From contig NZ_AP025730.1 of NCBI RefSeq assembly GCF_023734135.1, forward strand, positions 3,224,001-3,288,000: DNA of 64,000 nt, given 5' to 3'. Source of the stretch: Sphaerotilus microaerophilus. GTDB lineage: Bacteria > Pseudomonadota > Gammaproteobacteria > Burkholderiales > Burkholderiaceae_C. Of this stretch, positions 16,744-25,363 are shown piece by piece (position 1 is the stretch's first letter; each line of letters starts with the position of its first letter). The notes below the pieces were generated by a model. It saw only the letters and a program-made list of their open reading frames with translations. It ran no database searches and was not told the DNA's origin. Both the position numbers and the translations under genes were made by a program.

Positions 16744-18051
16744 TCAGGCCACCCGGTTGATCGCACCGCGCAGCGTGTCCACGATCTGGTCGATCTGGCC
16801 GCGCTCGATGATCAGCGGCGGTGACAGCGCGATGGTGTCGCCCGTGGTGCGGATCAGCACACCACGCTCGTAGCAGTCCAGGAACACGTCGAAGGCCCGC
16901 TTGCCCGGCTCGCCCGGGCGCGGCGCCAGCTCGATGCCGCCGACCAGGCCGATGTTGCGGATGTCGATCACGTGGGCGCAGCCGCGCAGTGAGTGCACCG
17001 CCTCGGCAAAGTAGCCCTGCAGCTCGCCGGCCTGGGTGAGCAGGCCCTCGTCGGCATAGGTGTCCAGCGTGCCCAGGCCGGCGGCGCAGGCCAGCGGGTG
17101 GGCCGAGTAGGTGTAGCCGTGGAACAGCTCGATCAGGTGCTCCGGCCCGTTCATGAAGGTGTCGTGGATCGCCTGCTTCACGAGCACCGCGCCCATCGGC
17201 ACCGCCCCGTTGGTGATGCCCTTGGCGGTGGTGATGAGGTCCGGCGTGACGCCAAAGGTCTGTGCCGCAAAGGGCTGCCCGGTGCGCCCGAAACCGGTGA
17301 TGACCTCGTCGAAGATCAGCAGGATGCCGTGCCGGTCGCAGATGTCGCGCAGGCGCTGCAGGTAGCCCTGCGGCGGGATCAGCACGCCGGTGGAACCCGC
17401 CACCGGCTCCACGATCACCGCGGCAATAGTGGATGCGTCGTGCAGCGCCACCAGCCGCTCCAGGTCATCGGCGAGGTCCGCCCCATGCTCGGGCTGGCCC
17501 ACGCTGAAGGCGTTGCGCGCCGGGTCGTGCGTGTGGCGGATGTGGTCCACCCCGGCCAGCAGCGTGCCGAAGGCCTTGCGGTTGGCCACGATGCCACCCA
17601 CCGAGATGCCGCCGAAGTTGACCCCGTGGTAGCCCCGCTCACGGCCGATCAGCCGGGTGCGGGTGCCTTCGCCGCGGGCGCGTTGGTAGGCGATGGCAAT
17701 TTTCAGCGCCGTCTCGACCGACTCGGACCCGGAGTTGGTGAAGAACACGCGATTCAGCCCCGGCGGGGCCAGCTTCGCCAGCCGGTCGGCCAGTTCAAAG
17801 GCCTGCGGGTGGGCCATCTGGAAGGGCGGCGCGTAGTCCATTTGCGCCGCCTGCGCCTGGATGGCCTGCACAATCTTCGGCCGCGCGTGGCCGGCGTTGA
17901 CGCACCAGAGGCCGGCCACGCCGTCCAGGATCTGGCGGCCGTCATCGGTCCAGTAATGCATCCCCTCGGCACGGGCCAGCAGGCGCGGGGCCTTCTTGAA
18001 CTGGCGGTTGGCGGTGAAGGGCATCCAGTAGGCGTCGAGGGAGCTGCTCAT
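16744..18051 (-). CDS. Omega-amino acid:pyruvate aminotransferase (class III)
   Basis: 435-aa PLP-dependent transaminase, distinct from SpuC. It begins SSLDAYWMPFTANRQFKKAPRL; 'YWMPFTANR' is typical of beta-alanine/omega-amino-acid:pyruvate transaminases. Other motifs are FFTNSGSESVETALKIA, RGYHGVNFGG, FDEVITGFGRTG, TTAKGITNGAVPMGAVL (PLP Lys) and HGYTYSAHPLACAA. It could deaminate GABA, beta-alanine or 4-aminobutyrate-like products of polyamine breakdown. It is the first gene of the minus-strand catabolic block and is divergent from the Lrp-type regulator, which suggests direct control by it. Confidence 0.88.
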   Translation of the reverse strand: MSSSLDAYWMPFTANRQFKKAPRLLARAEGMHYWTDDGRQILDGVAGLWCVNAGHARPKIVQAIQAQAAQMDYAPPFQMAHPQAFELADRLAKLAPPGLNRVFFTNSGSESVETALKIAIAYQRARGEGTRTRLIGRERGYHGVNFGGISVGGIVANRKAFGTLLAGVDHIRHTHDPARNAFSVGQPEHGADLADDLERLVALHDASTIAAVIVEPVAGSTGVLIPPQGYLQRLRDICDRHGILLIFDEVITGFGRTGQPFAAQTFGVTPDLITTAKGITNGAVPMGAVLVKQAIHDTFMNGPEHLIELFHGYTYSAHPLACAAGLGTLDTYADEGLLTQAGELQGYFAEAVHSLRGCAHVIDIRNIGLVGGIELAPRPGEPGKRAFDVFLDCYERGVLIRTTGDTIALSPPLIIERGQIDQIVDTLRGAINRVA

Positions 18052-18212
18052 CGTGCGCTGTGAAGGGAGTGGGTTGGCGGTGAATTCGTTGGCCGTGAAT
18101 TCGGTCCGAATCAGTCTAGCCAAGGTGGTGCGCAATGTGCATGCACGATGGGCCGGTGCTCACCCTGCCAAACGCAATTTTCTGCGAAGGCACATGCCAC
18201 AATCCGCAGATC
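18052..18212. promoter_or_regulatory. Divergent intergenic control region, aminotransferase/Lrp
   Basis: This 161-bp region separates two divergent starts (18051 on minus, 18213 on plus). It contains a direct repeat of GTGAATTCG spaced 16 bp apart (about 18079 and 18095), a perfect palindrome GTGCATGCAC (18137-18146) and an AT-rich CGCAATTTTCTGCG dyad nearer to the regulator gene. Lrp/AsnC proteins usually bind several such degenerate dyads and regulate their own and the divergent gene. Which of these is the operator cannot be decided from sequence alone. Confidence 0.45.
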
Positions 18213-18692
18213 ATGCGAGACATCAAAAACGCTCTGCAATTGGATGCGATCGACCGGCACATCCTGGCCGAGCTGCAGCGCGACGGCAAACTCTCCAACG
18301 TCGAGTTGGCACAGCGCGTGCACCTCTCGCCGTCAGCCTGCCTGCGCCGGGTGCGCCAGCTGGAGGAGGAGGGCGTGATCGCCCAGTACGTCGCCCTGCT
18401 CAACCCCAAGGCGGTGGGGCAACACGGCACCAGCTTCACCATCATCAACCTGGAGACGATGAGCAACCAACTGCTCGGCGCCTTCGAGCAGGCGGTGCGC
18501 GACGAGCCCCGCGTGCTGGACTGCTACTACGTCGCCGGCTCCAACGACTACCTGATCCGCTTCGCCTACCGCGACGCCGAGGACCTGGAGCGCTTCCACA
18601 CCGAGGTGCTGATGCACCTACCGGGCGTGGCGCGCTCCAACTCCATGCTGGTGCTGCGCACCGTCAAGAAGACCACCGCGCTGGCGGTGTGA
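18213..18692 (+). CDS. Lrp/AsnC-family transcriptional regulator
   Basis: 159 aa. The N-terminal winged helix-turn-helix reads LDAIDRHILAELQRDGKLSNVELAQRVHLSPSACLRRVRQLEEEGVI, quoted here only as family landmarks DRHILAELQRDGK, LSNVELAQRV and SPSACLRRVRQLE. The C-terminal RAM ligand-binding domain contains VLDCYYVAGSNDYLIRFAYRD. These regulators sense amino acids or related metabolites as octamers. The start at 18213 is the conserved MRDIKN...LDAIDR position; an upstream in-frame ATG would add 26 unlikely residues. The gene is divergent from the aminotransferase-puuB-puuD-puuA-spuC-pot block, which it probably controls. Confidence 0.9.
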   Translation: MRDIKNALQLDAIDRHILAELQRDGKLSNVELAQRVHLSPSACLRRVRQLEEEGVIAQYVALLNPKAVGQHGTSFTIINLETMSNQLLGAFEQAVRDEPRVLDCYYVAGSNDYLIRFAYRDAEDLERFHTEVLMHLPGVARSNSMLVLRTVKKTTALAV

Positions 18693-18714
18693 GGCGGGCA
18701 TGTGAAGCGGGCAT

Positions 18715-18740
18715 GAAAAAAGCCGCCCGGTCGGGGCGGC
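18715..18740 (-). terminator. Intrinsic terminator downstream of the hemerythrin gene
   Basis: On the minus strand the stem GCCGCCCC / GGGCGGC is followed directly by six T residues, a textbook Rho-independent terminator. It lies 29 bp after the hemerythrin stop (18769) and also in the 3' region of the convergent lrp-type gene (stop 18692), which it might serve weakly in the other direction. Confidence 0.8.
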
Positions 18741-18768
18741 TCGTTCGGTCTGGTCGGGCCGAGCTGGC

Positions 18769-19323
18769 TCAGGCCTTGGCCCGACGGCGGCTTGCCGCAC
18801 CGTCACGGCCGCTGCCGGCATCCGCCGGGGCCGCCATCTGCTTCTTGGCCTCGGGGTAGATCAGCGACTCTTCCAGGTCGATGTGGTCCAGGTACAGCGC
18901 CTTGAAGACCGGCAGCGCGGCGCGCAGCCCGTCGAGCTGGTACCAGCTGTAGCCCTTGGAAATCGCCTCCAGCTGCGGCTCCAGTTCCAGCCAATCCTCT
19001 TCCAGCCAGCCATGGTCCTGCTGCAGGCGTTGCACGTGCTGCACCAGTTCCGCATCGGCGCTGGCGAGCAGCCCCGGGAAGATCATGCGCTCTTCATCGA
19101 GGTGGTGCTGGCGCCCGTTCTCGTTGAAGAACTTGACGATGTCCGCAGCCAGCGTCTGCGCCTCGCTATCCACGCCCTTGTCTTCCAGGTGATCGATCAG
19201 GCGGGCCAACTCGTCCAGGGTCTTCAGCACCTCCCGGTGGCAGCTGTCCAGCGCCTCGAACGCGGTCGCCGTGACGGCGGTGACAGTGGCGGGGGCAGCA
19301 GACGCAGTGGCAGTCACGGACAT
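18769..19323 (-). CDS. Hemerythrin-domain protein
   Basis: 184 aa with a four-helix-bundle hemerythrin pattern. Candidate di-iron ligands are H in LDSCHREVL, H/E in RQHHLDEERMIFP, H in VQRLQQDHGWLEEDW, and H/E in YLDHIDLEESLIYPEAKKQM. The first ~28 residues are Ala/Thr-rich and low-complexity, and the last ~18 are basic. Single-domain proteins of this kind bind O2 or NO, or protect iron centres. The start at 19323 has an AAAGGAG Shine-Dalgarno 6 bp upstream. The gene has its own terminator and is not obviously part of the polyamine operon. Confidence 0.85.
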   Translation of the reverse strand: MSVTATASAAPATVTAVTATAFEALDSCHREVLKTLDELARLIDHLEDKGVDSEAQTLAADIVKFFNENGRQHHLDEERMIFPGLLASADAELVQHVQRLQQDHGWLEEDWLELEPQLEAISKGYSWYQLDGLRAALPVFKALYLDHIDLEESLIYPEAKKQMAAPADAGSGRDGAASRRRAKA

Positions 19324-19392
19324 GGCAGGCTCCTTTGAGGATTCCCCGGGGCGGGGCGATGGCGCATTCTTGCCGCGGTGCAACATTTCGAG

Positions 19393-19406
19393 TTGCGCAA
19401 TGTCAA
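19393..19406 (-). promoter_or_regulatory. Possible FNR/DNR-type box upstream of the hemerythrin gene
   Basis: TTGCGCAATGTCAA resembles the FNR/ANR/DNR consensus TTGAT-N4-ATCAA in its outer bases (TTG and TCAA, spacing correct) but departs from it at two inner positions. It is centred about 76 bp upstream of the hemerythrin ATG. A redox or NO-responsive control of a hemerythrin is biologically sensible, but this is a weak match. Confidence 0.3.
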
Positions 19407-19456
19407 AACCTGCGTGCTGTGGCCTCGGTCACACAACACTTGGCGCGCGCAGGCTC

Positions 19457-20422
19457 TCAGGCGTGGCCTGCCGACGTCCCGTGGTGTCGGATGTGCCCGC
19501 ACAGGTAGGTCCACACCAGCGTTGCCGCTGCCAGCGAGGTGATCTCCGCGTGATCATAGGCCGGCGCCACTTCCACGCAGTCCATGCCCACCCACGGCAG
19601 GTCGGCCAGCGCTTCCAGCAGGCTGAGCACCTGGTGGCTGCTCAGCCCACCCGGCTCGGGCGTGCCGGTGCCCGGGGCAAAGGCCGGGTCCAGGCAGTCG
19701 ATGTCCAGGCTCAGGTAGAGCGGCGGCTCGCCGGCCGCGCGCCAGCGCTGGCGCAGATCCTCCGCAATGGCAACCAGCTCAGCGGGCCGGTCGACCCCGC
19801 GCAGCGCACGCGCCGTGTGAATGCGACCGCCCCGGTCGGCCACGTACTCCCGCGCCGAGCGCTCGCCGGACGAGCGGATGCCGATCTGCGTGAACAGCTC
19901 CGGCAGCACCAGCCCCTCATCGAAGGCCTCGCTCACCCAGGTGCCATGCCCGCTCGGCTCACCGAAGTGGTCCGCCCAGGTGTCGCAGTGCGCATCAAAG
20001 TGCAGCACCGCCAGTGGCCGACCCAGCCAGGCGCGGTAGGCCCGCAACAGGCTGAGCGTCACCGCATGGTCCCCCCCCAGCCAGACCATGTGGTGCTGCG
20101 GCAACAGCGCCGCCACCTGGAGCTCCAGCGCCGCGCGCAGCGCCGGCAGCGCCGTGTTGGGCAGCGGCAGGTCGCCCAGGTCGCCCAACCAGGGCAGGCC
20201 ACCTGCCCCACCCGCATCCAGCGGGCTGACATCGAACAGCGGGTGAATGCCATCGCACAGCATGTGGCTGGCCTGCCGGATCGCGCGCGGCCCGAACCGC
20301 GCCCCCGGCCGGTTGGTCACCGCCCCATCCCAGGCGATGCCCGCCAGCGCATAGCGCTGCCCGGCCGAGGCCGAAGGAGCCTTGAGGAAGTTGGCGGCGC
20401 TGCGGAAGGCGAAGTCGGTCAT
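19457..20422 (-). CDS. speB: Agmatinase (ureohydrolase family)
   Basis: 321-aa ureohydrolase. The Mn-binding motifs are complete: WLGGDHAVT, LHFDAHCDTW and YLSLDIDCLDPAFAPGTGTPEPGG. The 'HCD' within DAHCD and the PGTGTPEPGG segment fit agmatinases and related guanidino hydrolases. It converts agmatine to putrescine and urea, feeding the adjacent pathways. The start at 20422 has no strong Shine-Dalgarno. The 172 bp between it and the first CRISPR repeat hold no recognisable gene, only a short AT-rich stretch next to the array. Confidence 0.9.
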   Translation of the reverse strand: MTDFAFRSAANFLKAPSASAGQRYALAGIAWDGAVTNRPGARFGPRAIRQASHMLCDGIHPLFDVSPLDAGGAGGLPWLGDLGDLPLPNTALPALRAALELQVAALLPQHHMVWLGGDHAVTLSLLRAYRAWLGRPLAVLHFDAHCDTWADHFGEPSGHGTWVSEAFDEGLVLPELFTQIGIRSSGERSAREYVADRGGRIHTARALRGVDRPAELVAIAEDLRQRWRAAGEPPLYLSLDIDCLDPAFAPGTGTPEPGGLSSHQVLSLLEALADLPWVGMDCVEVAPAYDHAEITSLAAATLVWTYLCGHIRHHGTSAGHA

Positions 20423-23400
20423 GGTGCGAGGGCGGGTTTGGTCGTGGTCGAACGCCAGGCCGAAAGAATTTCGGACACAGTGCCAAGCCTACCCGCGTTC
20501 GGGCGTCACCCCGTACGAGAAGCTGAAGTTGCCGTGGATGATGCTCCCCGCGGCCGGCATCGCGCGACGCAGTATTACCACCGACAACTCATTTTTTCTG
20601 CGCTGCCTACACGGCAGTGAATCCCGACGCGTACAGTTATTGAAACGGGTCCAATTTCTGAGCTGCCTACACGGCAGTGAATCGCGCCTCGGCCTGCGCA
20701 TGGCGGTGCCGCAGTTTCTGAGCTGCCTACACGGCAGTGAATGGGCTCTCGTTGATGAGGTGACGCAGCGGCTCTTTCTGAGCTGCCTACACGGCAGTGA
20801 ATTTCTCGCCGGTCTCGGGGTCCACGGTGTTGTATTTCTGAGCTGCCTACACGGCAGTGAATACAGCATTTCGGGGCGACTCCGGGGCGGCACTTTTCTG
20901 AGCTGCCTACACGGCAGTGAATATCCCACGGCAGTTCTTCCTCCTGCTGGCCGTTTTCTGAGCTGCCTACACGGCAGTGAATCACGCGACCAGTCCACCG
21001 CTAGCTTTTCCTCATTTCTGAGCTGCCTACACGGCAGTGAATTACCGCGCCCCCCGCTGCGGCATCACGACGATTTTCTGAGCTGCCTACACGGCAGTGA
21101 ATCAGGGCTGGATGCCGGTGTGGCAGGTGAGCTTTTTCTGAGCTGCCTACACGGCAGTGAATGTCCGCCAGCACGACAGGCGCGCCCGCAGGTATTTCTG
21201 AGCTGCCTACACGGCAGTGAATAAGGCCGAAGGTGTGCGCGCGCTGTGGGAGAATTTCTGAGCTGCCTACACGGCAGTGAATGACGGCGCCGACGGCGTC
21301 AACGGCACCCGCACTTTCTGAGCTGCCTACACGGCAGTGAATGCCGGGCGTGGACCCGTTGACGAAGGAGGCATTTTCTGAGCTGCCTACACGGCAGTGA
21401 ATCGAGTGGCGCAGCGTGTGCACGGTCGCGCGTTTTTCTGAGCTGCCTACACGGCAGTGAATCTGGCCGGCGGCCCATGCGCTGGCGTCGATGATTTCTG
21501 AGCTGCCTACACGGCAGTGAATGGCGCGGGCTGCGGCCTCCAGTGCCTGCATGTTTTCTGAGCTGCCTACACGGCAGTGAATGCAGATCGTGCCGAAGTC
21601 GGCCGTGCCTGCCGCTTTCTGAGCTGCCTACACGGCAGTGAATAGAGGCCAGGGATAATTCTGTTGGCGATGAATTTTCTGAGCTGCCTACACGGCAGTG
21701 AATTCCTCAACTGCGCAGCCGTGCGTGCGGCAAATTTTCTGAGCTGCCTACACGGCAGTGAATGGCATCGGCACCCACTCGCTGCGCGCCTCGCTTTTCT
21801 GGGCTGCCTACACGGCAGTGAATGTCGGAGGGAGAACGGGCGAATTCGTCACGGGCTTTCTGAGCTGCCTACACGGCAGTGAATCCTGGTCGAGCGCGCC
21901 GAGCACGATCACCAGCATTTCTGAGCTGCCTACACGGCAGTGAATGCAAGGACCCAGCCTGGGTGCGCCTGGTCGACTTTCTGAGCTGCCTACACGGCAG
22001 TGAATTCTGTCTCGATGATGCCCGCCGTGGCGTTGACTTTCTGAGCTGCCTACACGGCAGTGAATGAGGAGACCGAGAAGTACCTGGTGCCGCAGCAGTT
22101 TCTGAGCTGCCTACACGGCAGTGAATGTAGATGGCGGCACCAGGGCGCCGCGCAACAATTTCTGAGCTGCCTACACGGCAGTGAATCACAACGCGGCGCC
22201 CGGCAATGTCGATGCGCCTTTCTGAGCTGCCTACACGGCAGTGAATGTCCACCGCGGGCCGATCCTGCCGGGCGTAGATTTCTGAGCTGCCTACACGGCA
22301 GTGAATCTGCGCAGTCGGGCCGGTGAGATGGCCTACAATTTCTGAGCTGCCTACACGGCAGTGAATTGTGGCGCGCGCAGGTGGCGCGCAATGGCTCTTT
22401 TCTGAGCTGCCTACACGGCAGTGAATGCAAGGGGCTTGGTTCGGTTGATTTCCCGCTCTTTCTGAGCTGCCTACACGGCAGTGAATGTTCAAAGCCTGCG
22501 ACGCGGCCCTGGAGTCCTTTTCTGAGCTGCCTACACGGCAGTGAATATCAGTGACGTGATCGCAGCGAGCCTCGCTCATTTCTGAGCTGCCTACACGGCA
22601 GTGAATATGACTCGTGGCGCGACATCGAAGGTCTCCAATTTCTGAGCTGCCTACACGGCAGTGAATTCGGGCTGGACGGCCGACACCGTGCGCAACGATT
22701 TCTGAGCTGCCTACACGGCAGTGAATCTTACCACCCCATATAACGGCCAGGAGGGCAATTTCTGAGCTGCCTACACGGCAGTGAATATAGACCGGCAGCT
22801 CATGATGTTCAATCGAAATTTCTGAGCTGCCTACACGGCAGTGAATCGAGAGCCCGCTGGCCGGGCGTGATGTGGCCTTTTCTGAGCTGCCTACACGGCA
22901 GTGAATCTCCACCCAGGCGTCAGGCAGCGATGACTCGTTTTCTGAGCTGCCTACACGGCAGTGAATTCGCCGGATCAGAAGGCGCAGGCCATCCGAGATT
23001 TCTGAGCTGCCTACACGGCAGTGAATCGCCTTCCTCGTCACTGCGGCTTTCTCGTCACTTTCTGAGCTGCCTACACGGCAGTGAATATCGTGCGCACCCC
23101 GAAGCGGCGCACTGCACCTTTCTGAGCTGCCTACACGGCAGTGAATAATCGCACACTCTCACCGAGCTGTTGCGCCGTTTTCTGAGCTGCCTACACGGCA
23201 GTGAATGGTAGGCCAGCCATTCAGGCGAGCCCTGGATCTTTCTGAGCTGCCTACACGGCAGTGAATTGCAGGTCGGCGGGTGCAGGTCGGCGGGTGCATT
23301 TCTGAGCTGCCTACACGGCAGTGAATTCTGCGCGGATCTCTTCACGCATTTTTTCTTCTTTCTGAGCTGCCTACACGGCAGTGAATGCCTGCCATGCAGG

Positions 23401-24205
23401 ACACGCCGAAGTCCGCCATTTCTGAGCTGCCTACACGGCAGTGAATGGTTGCATGCGTCTAGCTGGTGACTCACGTCATTTCTGAGCTGCCTACACGGCA
23501 GTGAATATTCTGTAGACCCGCGATAAACACGCGGGGCATTTCTGAGCTGCCTACACGGCAGTGAATGGACCGTTTCCGATCCATGTATGTATTATCATTT
23601 TCTGAGCTGCCTACACGGCAGTGAATCACGGGGCAGTGTGTGTAAGCCTATCAGGCTATTTCTGAGCTGCCTACACGGCAGTGAATCTCAAGCCCCGGAT
23701 AATCGGGTTAGTGCGTCATTTCTGAGCTGCCTACACGGCAGTGAATGACCAGATCGGCCGCCCACTGCGCATCGGTTCTTTCTGAGCTGCCTACACGGCA
23801 GTGAATGCGCGATGGCCTCGACGTGCTTTGCAGGAAGATTTCTGAGCTGCCTACACGGCAGTGAATGATAACTTGGCGTCACTGCGCGCGAATCTCCTTT
23901 TCTGAGCTGCCTACACGGCAGTGAATTCGACTATCACCAGCGCAAAGCGGGGCTTGGTTTTCTGAGCTGCCTACACGGCAGTGAATTGGGCCAGCCCGGA
24001 TTGCACGTTTCACTCCAATTTCTGAGCTGCCTACACGGCAGTGAATACAAAGTGCGGACACGATGCGGATGACGCGCGTTTCTGAGCTGCCTACACGGCA
24101 GTGAATTGGCAGCGAGGTGCAGCCCGACACCGGCGGGCTTTCTGAGCTGCCTACACGGCAGTGAATCCGTACAGGCGTGATTCGATGCGCTGCAGGCTTT
24201 TCTGA

Positions 24206-25363
24206 TAGGACTTACGCAGGGTCACTTCAGCTAGCGCAATGATTCGCCATTTCGACTCAATATGTCAGATGGGTGCCATGCGAATGGTTGGTGACCGAAG
24301 TTCCTTCTTGAGGAATTCCGAGAGGATTCCCTTCTTCAGGCTGTAGATGTTTGTCTTCAGCGCTTTGGCCGTCTCGCAGAGGTGGACCCAGGCCAATATC
24401 GCGCAGGCGATGTGATTCTTCTGTGACCGGGCCATTCTGCACTGACATTTTTCGATGCCAAGAACCTGCTTGATCTCCCTGTGGTACTGCTCAATCTTCC
24501 AGCGCACGGCACACATCTCATGCGTATCGTCCGTCGAATCTTGAGATAGGTCGTTTGTCACAACCCAGTCCGTGCGATTGGTATCAACCACAACCCGGAA
24601 CAGTTTCAGCTTGATGTCACTGGGAAACTTGAACAGTTTGACGTGTTTGCCATGCACATGTTCTTGGGCACTCCACTGCAGCGTACTGACCGCCTTGTAG
24701 GGCTGCTGGCCTTGGCTGTCGTCAACCTTGCGATTGCTCTTGAGCGGGCAGTAGAAGTGCTTGCCCGCCCGGTGGATGTGCTTCATCAGATCCATGGTGG
24801 CGTACCAGGAGTCCATCAGCACGGTGCGAAAGGGCAGCTTCTTGTGCGCCATGGCATTGTCGAACATCTCCTGGACATGATCCAGCTTGGACTTGCCGTC
24901 TTCGTCAGGCGCATAGATGCGCCAGTCGATGATCCAGTAGTGGCCGGTCTTGATGTTCACGTACAGGCAGTTGACCACCCCAATGCCCTTGATCAGGCCG
25001 TGGGCGTTGCCGCTGTACTGTTTGCGCACCAGCTCGATTTTGTGCGAGTGGTTCTTGTCCAGAACGCTGTCATCGAAAACCAGGCAGGCATCGTCGTCAA
25101 ATTCGATGTTTCGTCGGGCCAGATTCCAGACATCGGCCGGGCTGATATTGGCAGCCTGCAAGTAGCGATTTATGGCGTCATGAGAAAACCTCTGATGGTG
25201 ATCCGCAAAATAGGTCTGCGTGTAGTTGATTTGTGTGGATATCAGAAATTGGCAGTAGTCTCGGCTCGTGGGTTTCATGGTGAATATATTATCACAAATA
25301 CCACGAAATCGGCGCCGATATATTAAATAATCTAGTTTGATTTAAACGTTTGCGTAAGTCCTA
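24206..25363 (-). mobile_element. 1158-bp insertion sequence inside a CRISPR repeat
   Basis: The element has perfect terminal inverted repeats (TAGGACTTACGCA at the left end, its complement at the right) and is flanked by a 5-bp direct repeat TCTGA (24201-24205 and 25364-25368), which is part of the CRISPR repeat, so the insertion point is exact. It carries one transposase gene on the minus strand and is lower in GC than its surroundings. It splits the 61st repeat from the trailer end. The ends and gene content look intact, so it may still be mobile. Confidence 0.95.
24265..25278 (-). CDS. IS transposase (IS701-like DDE)
   Basis: 337-aa DDE-type transposase. The catalytic triad candidates are D in VFDDSVLDKNHSHK, D in TVLMDSWYATMDLMKH, and E in CAVRWKIEQYHREIKQ ('WKIEQYHRE', the C1-region motif). 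The ELVRKQYSGNAHG segment and the overall order resemble transposases annotated as IS701 family in cyanobacteria and proteobacteria; this family label is from memory and the 5-bp target duplication is not decisive. The frame is complete from ATG 25278 to its stop, with no frameshift, so the protein is probably functional. It occupies nearly all of the IS. Confidence 0.85.
   Translation of the reverse strand: MKPTSRDYCQFLISTQINYTQTYFADHHQRFSHDAINRYLQAANISPADVWNLARRNIEFDDDACLVFDDSVLDKNHSHKIELVRKQYSGNAHGLIKGIGVVNCLYVNIKTGHYWIIDWRIYAPDEDGKSKLDHVQEMFDNAMAHKKLPFRTVLMDSWYATMDLMKHIHRAGKHFYCPLKSNRKVDDSQGQQPYKAVSTLQWSAQEHVHGKHVKLFKFPSDIKLKLFRVVVDTNRTDWVVTNDLSQDSTDDTHEMCAVRWKIEQYHREIKQVLGIEKCQCRMARSQKNHIACAILAWVHLCETAKALKTNIYSLKKGILSEFLKKELRSPTIRMAPI

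Noticed and set aside
20423-20594. A possible remnant gene next to the trailer end of the array (minus-strand frame ending GNFSFSYGVTPERG)
   Set aside because: Only about 60 non-repeat residues, no recognisable family and no start signal; considered intergenic.
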